Assembly: GCA_010092695.1 (NCBI GenBank)
Contig: JAADJJ010000001.1
Location: forward strand, 1,240,001-1,304,000
Origin: Enterobacteriaceae bacterium 4M9
GTDB lineage: Bacteria; Pseudomonadota; Gammaproteobacteria; Enterobacterales; Enterobacteriaceae
DNA: 64,000 nt
Direction: 5' to 3'
Shown here: positions 41,767-50,316 of the stretch, piece by piece
Layout: every line of letters starts with the position of its first letter
How positions within the stretch are numbered: position 1 is the first letter of the stretch
The notes under the pieces: model-generated
The model's input: only the letters and a program-made list of their open reading frames with translations
Told to the model about the DNA's origin: nothing
Databases searched by the model: none
Program-made: the position numbers and the translations under genes

Positions 41767-42327
41767 TTAATCGTAACTAAAAGAGTAGGTCGCGTCGGTA
41801 ACGACTTTACCGGTAGTGACAGTCGCGCCACCGTAGTTGTAGTAGTTAGCGTGCAGAGTGATGCTGACACCGTCAGTGCCCGCTGCATCTGCAGACGTCA
41901 GGCCGGTATCGAATGCCTTGTTAAAAGCAATGGCAGCAGACCCATCTGAAGTAAGCGCAATACCTACGCCTTCAGCGCCGTCGTCGCTGTAGTTAGTCAG
42001 ATATTTGCCATCATCAGACAGGTTACTGCTGGTAAAAGTGATTTTCAGCGTCTTCGTACTTTCATCAGCGGCGGAGCATTTTTTCAGACTCATGGTGAAG
42101 TCTTTATTATTCGCCGTCACAATACCGGTTTTAGTACCGAGATCGTTTACGGTAATCGGTGACAGATTAACCGTGAAGTCGGATCCGTTATTGGTTGTTA
42201 CATCACACGTGGTGTCTGAAACAGAACCATTAAAAGTAATAGTGCCACCCGCGACACCGGTACTTTCTGTTGCCATTGCTGCGCCGGAAAACATCAGTGC
42301 TGCTGCAATTAATGTTTTGTTGAACAT
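41767..42327 (-). CDS. Major fimbrial subunit
   Basis: This is a FimA-type pilin of 186 aa. A signal peptide ends at AMA-TE; the N-terminal extension (TITFNGSVSDTTCDV) donates the strand in polymerisation; two cysteines (TTCDV and KKCSA) form the pilin disulfide; and it ends in ATYSFSYD with the penultimate Tyr. It is the first gene of the fimbrial operon and would be the most strongly expressed. Confidence 0.9.
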   Translation of the reverse strand: MFNKTLIAAALMFSGAAMATESTGVAGGTITFNGSVSDTTCDVTTNNGSDFTVNLSPITVNDLGTKTGIVTANNKDFTMSLKKCSAADESTKTLKITFTSSNLSDDGKYLTNYSDDGAEGVGIALTSDGSAAIAFNKAFDTGLTSADAAGTDGVSITLHANYYNYGGATVTTGKVVTDATYSFSYD

Positions 42328-43371
42328 GCTTCTTTATCCCGTTTTTCAATATTAATTGTGTTTCTGTCGTGTGATAGCGCCATTCCCTGTTCCAGTGGCG
42401 TTCGCTTCATGGTTCCTGCCTGGCGAATATGTCAGTTATGCCATATTGGCTCATGCCGGGATTGCGAGCCTGGTAAGGAACAACGTATCGCGCTGTTTCA
42501 TTTGGCTGGAACATAAAACCATTTTAATTTTTGTTTGTGAATTAAAGTGTTGCTTAAATGGAATCTTTAGGCTTAAAAATCTATTTTTAATTAATTTTAT
42601 AACATTATAATCTGATGTTGATGGTGTGTGGCAGAGAGATAAGTCAGGTTTAGCTGCCTGAATAGTGATTAAAATCATCAGATGACGCTTTTTTGAATGA
42701 ATATGTTCAAAAATTTAAGCAAAAATGAAAAGATGATTGCGAAATTATTTAACCGCTGTCACAAAAAATAAACGAGAACGCGATGATTTACTCTAGGTAA
42801 ATTCTGTAGTGTGTTTTAAAAGGTGGGGGATTCGGTGGGGGTTGGCCGTTTTTCATCGTTGGGTAAGGGTGATAACCCCGATTTCTATTTTTGGTTGATG
42901 GTTATATCAGGCTGTGTTTTTCCGCTAACGACTATTGATGTTAAATTCTTTCTTTCACGCATTGTTTGCAAATGCGTAACTCGCTTTCTCCGTTTTTTTT
43001 TCAGCCAGTGAAAGGGTAAAAGATGCCTGCTATGAGGGGCTGTTTTATCCGTTGGCGACGACTCGCGGGTTCTGTATTGCGGTGTATGAGAGCTACCGAT
43101 AAAAATAAATACGGTGGCATAAACAATATCTTCTCTAAAAGCGCCAGGCTGGTCTGCGCTTGCGCGCGGGAAAATATACCCCAATCCGCACTGGCAATGC
43201 GGGTATTAACCAGCAGGATAATGGGTCATGCGTTACTTGTTGGTAAACCAGCCTGGCGTCATGTGGGTTTTGTGCGCGATAAGGCCTTTATCCCGAACCG
43301 GCGAATAAGGCCGCCAGGCAAAGGTGGACGGGCTGCTTTCGCACTGTCAGCCTGGCTGCTTGTGTCGTTCT
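42328..43371. other. 1-kb AT-rich upstream region of the fimbrial operon
   Basis: No gene is convincing in these 1,044 bp. Short open frames exist on both strands but lack ribosome-binding sites and coding character. The part near the subunit gene must hold the operon's promoter. I looked for paired inverted repeats of a fim-type invertible switch and found none. The AT-richness suggests H-NS silencing. The right third (about 43130-43370) is GC-richer and may be a remnant of an unknown gene. Confidence 0.5.
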
Positions 43372-44292
43372 CTATCTCTTAATGGCCTTTACAGATTTGC
43401 GCGCAGGACTTACACGTAACGCATCTACGACCAGTGAAAAGGCAGGCGATGGCTGCTTGCGGCTGGGATAATAGAGGTAATAGCCGGGAAAAGGCTGGCA
43501 CCAGGGTTCAAGTATACGGATAAGACGACCTTCTTTTATATGTGAGCCAAACTCCTCCTCCGGCAAAAATGCAATGCCCAGTCCGGCCAGTGCGGCATCC
43601 ACAATATGTTCTGAGGTATTAAACGTCAGTTGTCCGCGCACGCGCACATTCAGATCGCCCCCGTCCTGGTCAAAGTCCCAGATATACAATCCCCCGGAGC
43701 GGATCATGCGCTGGTTAATACACTGATGTTGCGTCAGTTCATGTGGGGTTTGCGGGGCAGGGTAACGGGAAAAATAGGCCGGTGAAGCAACGGCTGCCAT
43801 GCGCAAATCCGGGCCGATAGGCACAGCAATCATGTCTTTATCAATCGTATCGCCAAGGCGCACGCCCGCATCAAAACGGTCTGTGACGATATCGCGAAAC
43901 CCGTGATTGGCGTCGAATTCAATATGAATATCCGGATATTCGTGCAACAGCGGCGTGAGTTTTGGTAGTAGCGTGGTTCGCAACACGTTTGGTCCGCAGG
44001 TAATGCGCACCGTCCCCGCCGGTTTGTCGCGCAATGCGGTGAGCATATCCAGCTCCGCTTCTATCTCATCAAGGCGAGTGCCAATGGATTGCATCAGGCG
44101 CTCACCGGCAACGGTTGGCGAGACGCTGCGGGTGGTGCGTGTCAGCAGGCGAATTTGCATGCGCGCTTCAAGAGCGGAAATGGCCTGGCTCAGCGCGGGC
44201 TGCGTTACGCCAAGTTGTGCTGCGGCGCGGGTAAAACTGCCTTCACGGGCGACAGTCACAAAATAAAAAAGGTCGTTCAGATTGCGTTTCAT
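43372..44292 (-). CDS. LysR-family transcriptional regulator
   Basis: This is a 306-aa LysR-type regulator. The N-terminal winged HTH (DLFYFVTVAREGSFTRAAAQLGVTQPALSQAISALEARM) is followed by a two-lobe effector domain. It resembles the subgroup that controls MFS exporters or dehydrogenases (PAGTVRITCGPNVLRTTLLPKL). It is divergent from the MFS exporter, YahK-type dehydrogenase and hydrolase genes, which are its likely targets; the intervening 219 bp would hold both promoters and its binding site. The effector is unknown. Confidence 0.88.
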   Translation of the reverse strand: MKRNLNDLFYFVTVAREGSFTRAAAQLGVTQPALSQAISALEARMQIRLLTRTTRSVSPTVAGERLMQSIGTRLDEIEAELDMLTALRDKPAGTVRITCGPNVLRTTLLPKLTPLLHEYPDIHIEFDANHGFRDIVTDRFDAGVRLGDTIDKDMIAVPIGPDLRMAAVASPAYFSRYPAPQTPHELTQHQCINQRMIRSGGLYIWDFDQDGGDLNVRVRGQLTFNTSEHIVDAALAGLGIAFLPEEEFGSHIKEGRLIRILEPWCQPFPGYYLYYPSRKQPSPAFSLVVDALRVSPARKSVKAIKR

Positions 44293-44511
44293 CGTTCAGG
44301 CACGTTTTGATTAATAAGCTGTAGTTATAAGCCTATTAAGCATTCATTAGCTAGTCAGTACGGCTGCGGCGTGTAAAAATTTTCTACCTGAGCGCGCCGC
44401 CGGCGATAGCGGCCCATCGCGACTGCTTAATTACATGCCTGTCTTTGACGATATTCCCACGAATAACGTCCGGCCCCGGCTTGCCTGAAATCCGCTACAG
44501 AGGAATTGACC

Positions 44512-45696
44512 ATGTCCACATTGACGCGCGAGTTAGTGCCGCACCGGCAAGCGTACTGGAGCGGTGTTTTTGCCATGACGTTGTGTGTTTTTGCGCTTAT
44601 TGCTTCGGAGTTTATGCCGGTAAGCCTGCTAACACCCATTGCACAGGATTTGGGGGTGACGCAAGGGCTGGCCGGGCAAGGGATAGCCGTTTCCGGGGCG
44701 CTGGCGGTATTGACCAGCCTGACAATATCGCCCCTTACAGGCAAGCGCTGTCGCAAACTGCTGCTGCTGGGGATGACGGCGTTAATGGCGCTGTCCGGGC
44801 TTATTATTGCGTTCGCGGCAAACTACCTGGTTTACCTGTTGGGACGGGGCCTTATCGGCATTGCCATTGGTGGCTTCTGGTCGCTTTCTGCGGCAACGGC
44901 TATCCTCCTGGTGCCTGAGGCAAGCGTGCCGCGTGCGCTGGCTATTTTTAACGGCGGTAACGCGCTGGCCATGGTGATTGCCGCGCCGCTTGGCAGCTAC
45001 CTGGGGGCGCACATCGGCTGGCGCGGCGCGTTCTTTTTCCTGGTTCCCATCGCGGTGGTGGCCTTTATATGGCAGTACATCAGCCTGCCTGCAATGCCGG
45101 CTCAGACAAAGGCGTCGTCTCAAGGCCGCGTGTTTCACCTCTTTACTCTGCCGGTTGTGGCCGCAGGTATGGCAGCGTGTGGCTTGTTCTTTATGGGGCA
45201 GTTTGCACTTTTTACCTACGTGCGCCCGTTCCTTGAGACCGTCACGCGCATTGATAGCAACACGCTGTCTCTTCTCTTATTAGCCATTGGTAGCGCGGGT
45301 TTTATCGGCACGCTGCTGATTGGCTCCTTTTTAACCCGGGGGTTTTACCAGACGCTTATCGCCATTCCCCTGTTAATGGCTGCGATAGCCGGAACGTTAA
45401 TGCTTGCAGGCCACAGCCTGTGGGGCGTTGCAGCACTGCTTACCGTCTGGGGAGGACTGGCGACGGCGGCCCCCGTCGGCTGGTGGGCCTGGGTTGCCCG
45501 CACGCTCCCGGACGACGCCGAAACGGGCGGCGGACTGATGGTCGCTGTCGTTCAGCTTGCCATTGCACTCGGCTCAACGCTTGGCGGTATTGCCTTTGAC
45601 AGTCGCGGCTGGCAGAGCACCTTTGCCCTGAGCGGGGGGCTGCTTGTCAGCGCTGCGGTACTGGCATTCATAACATCACGTAAAACACAGGAGTGA
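44512..45696 (+). CDS. MFS exporter, DHA1 family
   Basis: This is a 394-aa inner-membrane transporter with about 12 transmembrane helices. The family motif A-like sequence and SEFMPVSLLTPIAQDLGVTQG at helix 1 match the drug:H+ antiporter/sugar efflux group (AraJ, YdhP, NepI type). AGAGGAATTGACC precedes the ATG; the nearby in-frame TTG is not needed. It opens a three-gene run with an alcohol dehydrogenase and a hydrolase. The substrate is unknown, perhaps an aldehyde- or ester-containing toxic compound given its neighbours (inference). Confidence 0.85.
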   Translation: MSTLTRELVPHRQAYWSGVFAMTLCVFALIASEFMPVSLLTPIAQDLGVTQGLAGQGIAVSGALAVLTSLTISPLTGKRCRKLLLLGMTALMALSGLIIAFAANYLVYLLGRGLIGIAIGGFWSLSAATAILLVPEASVPRALAIFNGGNALAMVIAAPLGSYLGAHIGWRGAFFFLVPIAVVAFIWQYISLPAMPAQTKASSQGRVFHLFTLPVVAAGMAACGLFFMGQFALFTYVRPFLETVTRIDSNTLSLLLLAIGSAGFIGTLLIGSFLTRGFYQTLIAIPLLMAAIAGTLMLAGHSLWGVAALLTVWGGLATAAPVGWWAWVARTLPDDAETGGGLMVAVVQLAIALGSTLGGIAFDSRGWQSTFALSGGLLVSAAVLAFITSRKTQE

Positions 45697-45701
45697 ACGT
45701 A

Positions 45702-46751
45702 ATGAACATAAAAGCGATAGGGGCCTTTTCCCCATCCCAACCGCTGGAGACGATGGACATTTCTCGCCGCGAACCCGGCCCGCACGATGTACAGATTGAG
45801 ATAGCCTACTGTGGTGTCTGCCATTCGGATATCCACCAGGTGCGTGCGCAGTGGGCCGGTACGCTTTATCCGTGCGTGCCGGGCCATGAAATTGTCGGGC
45901 GTGTGGTCGCGACGGGTAATCACGTTAAGCAATACGCCACCGGTGACCTGGTGGGGGTTGGCTGTATTGTTGATAGCTGTAAGCACTGCGCGGATTGTGA
46001 CGACGGCCTTGAGAACTACTGCGATGAGATGACGGGCACCTACAACTTCCCCACGCCAGACGCACCCGGACATACGCTGGGGGGATATTCACAGCAGATA
46101 GTGGTGCATGAGCGCTATGTTTTGCGCATCAGTCACCCACAGGAACAGCTTGCGGCTGTGGCACCGCTGCTGTGTGCGGGCATTACCACCTATTCCCCGT
46201 TGCGCCACTGGCAGGTAGGGCCGGGTAAAAAAGTGGGTGTGGTGGGGATTGGTGGCCTGGGGCACATGGGCATCAAACTGGCGCATGCGATGGGTGCACA
46301 GGTTGTTGCCTTTACTACCTCAGAAACCAAACGTGACGCGGCGAAGTTGCTGGGTGCAGATGACGTGGTGGTCTCACGCCACGCAGACGAGATGGCGGCT
46401 CACAGTAAAAGCTTTGATTTCATTCTTAACACGGTGGCTGCCCCCCATAACCTGGATGCCTTCATGCCATTACTTAAGCGCGACGGCACCATGACGCTGG
46501 TGGGGGCACCTGCCACGCCTCATGACGCACCGGAAGTCTTTAACCTGATTATGAAGCGCCGTTCGCTGGCGGGCTCAATGATTGGCGGCATTCCCCAAAC
46601 ACAGGAGATGCTTGATTTCTGTGCCGCGCACGGGATTGTCGCTGATATCGAACTTATTCGCGCTGACCAGATTAACGAGGCCTACGAGCGAATGCTGCGT
46701 GGTGATGTGCATTACCGCTTTGTTATTGATAACGCAACGTTGAACGCCTGA
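45702..46751 (+). CDS. yahK: Zinc-dependent alcohol dehydrogenase, YahK-like aldehyde reductase
   Basis: This is an NADPH-dependent aldehyde reductase of the cinnamyl alcohol dehydrogenase group, similar along its length to E. coli YahK, which reduces a broad range of aldehydes. The product is 349 aa from MNIKAIGAFSPSQ. Catalytic zinc residues are in CGVCHSDIHQV and GHEIVG; the structural zinc has four Cys in CIVDSCKHCADCDDGLENYC; the cofactor site is GVVGIGGLGHMGIK. The ATG at 45702 has CAGGAG upstream; the overlapping GTG at 45693 is less likely. It lies 5 bp after the MFS gene. Confidence 0.9.
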   Translation: MNIKAIGAFSPSQPLETMDISRREPGPHDVQIEIAYCGVCHSDIHQVRAQWAGTLYPCVPGHEIVGRVVATGNHVKQYATGDLVGVGCIVDSCKHCADCDDGLENYCDEMTGTYNFPTPDAPGHTLGGYSQQIVVHERYVLRISHPQEQLAAVAPLLCAGITTYSPLRHWQVGPGKKVGVVGIGGLGHMGIKLAHAMGAQVVAFTTSETKRDAAKLLGADDVVVSRHADEMAAHSKSFDFILNTVAAPHNLDAFMPLLKRDGTMTLVGAPATPHDAPEVFNLIMKRRSLAGSMIGGIPQTQEMLDFCAAHGIVADIELIRADQINEAYERMLRGDVHYRFVIDNATLNA

Positions 46752-46760
46752 GGAAACATC

Positions 46761-47789
46761 ATGAAAACACTTACACTGGCGCTGGGTCTGTTAATCAGTG
46801 CATTTACCGCCTGCGCTGCGGACATGTCCAAAGGGGCAGACAATTTCTATAAAAGTGACAAAGTGACCCGGCAAAAGGTTTCTTTTAAAAATCAGTACCA
46901 GATGACCGTGGTGGGTAATTTGTTTGTACCAGACGGTATGGATAGAAACACCAGACATCCGGCCATTGTCGTTGGGCACCCCATGGGTGCCGTGAAGGAG
47001 CAAAGTGCAAACCTGTATGCGCAAAAACTGGCGGAGCAGGGGTTTGTGACGCTGGCACTGGATCTCTCATTCTGGGGGGAGAGCGAGGGCAAACCGGGGC
47101 ATCTGATTTCACCGGAAATCTATACCGATGATTTCAGCGCGGCGGTGGATTATCTCAGCACCCAGACTTTTGTGGACCCGGAGAAAATCGGTGTATTAGG
47201 TATCTGTGGCAGCGGTAGTTTTGCTATTAATGCGGCGAAAATTGATCCTCGTATGAAGGCGATTGCGACCGTCAGCATGTATGACATGGGGGCGGCTTTC
47301 CGCCACGGCTTGAATCGCTCTCAGACGCTGGCACAGCGTAAAGCGTTTATTCAGTCTGCCATTGAGCAGCGGTTTGCACAGTTTACCGGCGGCGAGACGG
47401 CGTATATTCCGGGAACGGTGAATAAGCTGGATGACTCATCTTCAGCCGTTGAGCGTGAGTTCTTCGATTTCTACCGTACCGAGCGCGGCGGCTATACCCC
47501 AGCAGGTGAGAAAGAGGCGTTAACGACAAAACCAATGTTAAGCAGCATTGGTAACTTCATGAACTTTTACCCGTTTAACGATATCGACACCATTTCACCG
47601 CGCCCGATGCTGTTCATTACCGGTGACCAGGCGCATTCGAAAGAGTTTAGTGAAGATGCGTATAAGCGTGCTGCACAGCCGAAGACGCTGTACGTCGTGC
47701 CCGGCGCGGGTCATGTCGATCTGTACGATCGAACTGAGGTTATTCCTTTTGCAAAGCTCACGTCATTCTTTAACGAGAGCCTGAAATAA
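46761..47789 (+). CDS. Secreted alpha/beta hydrolase
   Basis: This is a 342-aa alpha/beta-hydrolase of the dienelactone hydrolase-like group. A signal peptide ends near ACA-AD, so it should act in the periplasm. The nucleophile elbow is GICGSGSF (Ser in GSGS), with the acid in TGDQAHS and His in GAGHVDLYD. It lies 9 bp after the yahK-type gene with TGAGGAAAC upstream. The substrate is unknown; together with the reductase and exporter it suggests detoxification of an ester or lactone. Confidence 0.82.
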   Translation: MKTLTLALGLLISAFTACAADMSKGADNFYKSDKVTRQKVSFKNQYQMTVVGNLFVPDGMDRNTRHPAIVVGHPMGAVKEQSANLYAQKLAEQGFVTLALDLSFWGESEGKPGHLISPEIYTDDFSAAVDYLSTQTFVDPEKIGVLGICGSGSFAINAAKIDPRMKAIATVSMYDMGAAFRHGLNRSQTLAQRKAFIQSAIEQRFAQFTGGETAYIPGTVNKLDDSSSAVEREFFDFYRTERGGYTPAGEKEALTTKPMLSSIGNFMNFYPFNDIDTISPRPMLFITGDQAHSKEFSEDAYKRAAQPKTLYVVPGAGHVDLYDRTEVIPFAKLTSFFNESLK

Positions 47790-47819
47790 TAGCCTTTCGC
47801 AGAGCGAGAAACCGCCAGC

Positions 47820-47857
47820 AACACGCCCGATGAGTCTCATCGGGCGTGTTGTCTTTC
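47820..47857 (+). terminator. Terminator after the hydrolase gene
   Basis: A very long, nearly perfect palindrome (AACACGCCCGATGAG paired with CTCATCGGGCGTGTT, 15-bp arms) is followed by GTCTTTC. It ends the MFS-yahK-hydrolase transcript. Confidence 0.8.
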
Positions 47858-47910
47858 AGGAGTAGGTAAAAATAAAACGTACTCTTCATTATTCATTACC
47901 AGCAAAGAAA

Positions 47911-47931
47911 ACCGTCGGCAGTGCCGACGGT
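47911..47931 (-). terminator. Terminator of the lipoprotein operon
   Basis: ACCGTCGGCA and TGCCGACGGT form a perfect 10-bp stem; on the minus strand it is followed by TTTTCTTT. It lies just after the DUF799 gene. Confidence 0.75.
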
Positions 47932-47963
47932 ACAGGTAGGGAGGTACGCTTTATCAGAACTGA

Positions 47964-48629
47964 TTACTGTGACACCGTTTTGCCATAGTTGGGTGAGCGT
48001 GGGCCGTAGAGTAGCTTGCCGTCGGCACCTGCACTCAGCAGACGCACGCTGGCGATAGCGGCATATTCACGTACTCTGTCCGTGACGGTGTCAGATATCT
48101 GGCTGATTGCCGCCGTCAACAGCGTGGTGAGTATGCCGGCATTGTTGTAACCCTGGTTTTCCGCGCTGGAGGCGAACGTACTGCCTTTCCACAGTTCTTT
48201 ACCGGTGCGCAAATCCACCAGGCGAGCCGTGGCGGCTACGCGCGTCTCGCTGCTGACAACCTGATAAGAGGTGCCATAGTCGGTGATAGTGATATACAGC
48301 GCGGTGTCTGCACCAAAAATATCATGCAGTTTTTTGTGTGCAACCGTGCTTATCTCTTCCGGCGTTGTCAGGCCATTTTGTCGGAAAGTCTGTTCAACCA
48401 GAGCAACCGGGAAAACATAATAGCCAGACTCCGCCAGCGGCAGCGTAACTTCACTGGCGAAACCGTGGCTGGCGTTAACATCCGGTGACTGGTTTTGCGG
48501 CGGCAGCACCAGAATACTGCGCGGTTTGCTTTCCCGAAATGCGGAATAGTCGGTGGGTTCTTTTTTTGCGGCACATCCACTTAATACCAGCGCAGAGGCT
48601 AACGCCACCAGAGCGAATAATGATTTCAT
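47964..48629 (-). CDS. DUF799 (GNA1162-type) lipoprotein
   Basis: This 221-aa lipoprotein has lipobox LSGC. The DUF799 family includes Neisseria GNA1162 (NMB1163-type antigens). Family features are RSILVLPPQNQSPDVNA near residue 37 and the ALYITITDYG strand. The start overlaps the DUF4810 stop by 4 bp. With the two genes upstream it forms the CsgG/DUF4810/DUF799 trio found in many proteobacteria, which may build an outer-membrane complex; the function is not established. Confidence 0.82.
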   Translation of the reverse strand: MKSLFALVALASALVLSGCAAKKEPTDYSAFRESKPRSILVLPPQNQSPDVNASHGFASEVTLPLAESGYYVFPVALVEQTFRQNGLTTPEEISTVAHKKLHDIFGADTALYITITDYGTSYQVVSSETRVAATARLVDLRTGKELWKGSTFASSAENQGYNNAGILTTLLTAAISQISDTVTDRVREYAAIASVRLLSAGADGKLLYGPRSPNYGKTVSQ

Positions 48630-48988
48630 TTTACTGCTCCTTTATTTTTACTGGTAAGAAAGTCAATGTACTGTGCCGATTCCGGGAACTGGGTTTTCTC
48701 AGCATTAAATTGAGCCATCGCCTGCTCCATTTGCCCGGTGTTGCTGTACAGCAGGCCGAGTTGGGCATGTGCGCCCGGTGGCACTTGTTTACCGCTGGCG
48801 CGTGCTGTTTCAATCAGCTGATTTAACGCGGAGATTTGCTCCTGTGGGCTGCTTTGCGTGGTGTAATACTGATACAGCGCGTTCTGGTAATTATCCCAGG
48901 CGTATATTTGCGGCTGTGGCTTCGCTGCGCAGCCGGCCAGTAATACGGCCAGCAACAGAGGCGGTATTGTTTTTATTGCAGTCATCAT
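48626..48988 (-). CDS. DUF4810 lipoprotein
   Basis: This is a 120-aa lipoprotein with lipobox LAGC. The DUF4810 pattern is seen in YAWDNYQNALYQYY and a TPR-like repeat (LGLLYSNTGQMEQAMAQFNAEKTQFPES). It is the middle member of the three-lipoprotein operon, 12 bp after the CsgG-like gene and coupled to DUF799 by an overlap. Confidence 0.82.
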   Translation of the reverse strand: MMTAIKTIPPLLLAVLLAGCAAKPQPQIYAWDNYQNALYQYYTTQSSPQEQISALNQLIETARASGKQVPPGAHAQLGLLYSNTGQMEQAMAQFNAEKTQFPESAQYIDFLTSKNKGAVK

Positions 48989-49000
48989 TTATTCCTTTTG

Positions 49001-49675
49001 TTAATTTTTTCCGGGCGTCCATGCACCGCTTTCAATACCGGCCACAAGATTATTTACCGCTTCGCGAATAGCGAGATCCAGCACTTTTCCATTCAGCGTT
49101 GAGTCATAGCTGGACGTGCCGCCAAAGCCGATGATTTCACGACTGGAAAGCGTATATTCGCCTGCGCCCTGAACGGAATAGACCACTTCTGAGGTCGTGA
49201 CGTTGACGATATTGAGCGCCACTTTGGCATAGGCAACCTGAGATTTACCGCGACCCAGAATACCGAACAGCGCCCGGTCGCCCGTTTCTTTGCGGCCAAA
49301 CTCTGTCACGTCACCGGTTACGACATAGCTTGCGCCTTTGAGTTGCTGGCTCTTGCCCGTAATGTCAGACTCTGCTTTTATTTCGGCCATATTGGCGCGG
49401 TCGAGCACGTTAAAACGGCCGGTCTGTTGCAGATGAGTAATCAGAATCGTTTTTGACTGGTTGCCGAGACGGTCCACGCCATCAGAAAAAATACCGTTCA
49501 TATAATCTGAACGATTATCGAATTTACCGACGGAGATGGGACTGCGCGCGCCTTGCCACTGTGTGTTGTAAGAGGCGACTTTCGCCACCTCAACGGAACG
49601 AGAAGACTCTGTTGCACAGCCGCTCAGGACTAACGTACTGAGGCAGAAAGCGCTCAGAGTAATTTTTTTAATCAT
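49001..49675 (-). CDS. CsgG/LpoB-like lipoprotein
   Basis: This is a 224-aa lipoprotein from MIKKITLSAFCLS with lipobox LSGC. The CsgG-family core is present (ISVGKFDNRSDYMNG; GRFNVLDRANM; GASYVVTGDVTEFG; ALNIVNVTTSEVVYSVQG). CsgG itself forms the curli export pore, but this shorter paralog, without other csg genes nearby, belongs to the separate trio with DUF4810 and DUF799. A start nine codons upstream is open, but the signal peptide begins at MIKK. Confidence 0.85.
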   Translation of the reverse strand: MIKKITLSAFCLSTLVLSGCATESSRSVEVAKVASYNTQWQGARSPISVGKFDNRSDYMNGIFSDGVDRLGNQSKTILITHLQQTGRFNVLDRANMAEIKAESDITGKSQQLKGASYVVTGDVTEFGRKETGDRALFGILGRGKSQVAYAKVALNIVNVTTSEVVYSVQGAGEYTLSSREIIGFGGTSSYDSTLNGKVLDLAIREAVNNLVAGIESGAWTPGKN

Positions 49676-50316
49676 ATAATAAGACTTCCTTGTAAATAAC
49701 ATCGATTAATTAACGACTGGCGCGCGGTTAAATCGCATAAACGCCAAAATATCTCTAATGTATTACGCGGGTTTGTTGCTTTAAATAAGGTGCTCTCCTG
49801 CATTTTATAATTATGTTTTTTATATTCAAGGGTTTTTTAATGAAAGCGTATCTTTTTTCTGATGCATTTGGTGGCCGAATGTGGGGATGAGTCAAATGTT
49901 AAAAATGGCCTTTTAACAACGCTAATTATTCATGGGGTTAATAATTGGGGGCAATAATCCTGGGTATTTTTTACTTAATGCGTCTGTGAATAATAAAAGC
50001 GTTTTATATTGATTTTTTATCAGGTGAAGTGGGCTGGTTTCAGTGAAAAAATTTACTTTTAACGTTAATGCGCGCATGGCAGTGCGAAGGGACAACGTGA
50101 GCGCGTAAAATCGTTGGTTTTTTCAGTCGTCTTCCGGGTCTCTGGGGCGTCTAAAACCTCTTACGCGCAAGAGCACACTACTTCCTGGTTGCGCGCCGTG
50201 CCCAAAACGATTTCCTACGCAGGTCATGTTTTTTACTATCTGGCATTTACTTGCAAATGCAAACAATGTTACGCATAGCATTCCCGCTCAACAGCAGGTA
50301 CACACTGGAGTGAGCC
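49676..50316. other. Intergenic region between the lipoprotein operon and the XdhC-like gene
   Basis: These 641 bp hold no supported gene. The left part is AT-rich and must contain the promoter of the lipoprotein operon (minus strand). The right end carries the palindrome at 50251-50262 that is shared with the marR promoter. Confidence 0.55.
50251..50262 (+). promoter_or_regulatory. MarR-type operator before the XdhC-like gene
   Basis: TTGCAAATGCAA has 5-bp arms TTGCA/TGCAA. The same palindrome (as its reverse complement) lies at 56407-56418, 17 bp before the marR start. The flanks also agree (TTAC on one side, A-rich on the other). This suggests that the MarR protein controls both ends of the molybdenum enzyme cluster. 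Confidence 0.65.

Noticed and set aside
42328..43371. Invertible promoter element of the fim type
   Set aside because: No paired inverted repeats of suitable spacing and no fimB/E-type recombinase beside the fimbrial operon were found.
43023..43382. 119-codon plus-strand frame upstream of the LysR gene
   Set aside because: No family likeness, poor start context, and its composition changes along its length; possibly a remnant, not called.
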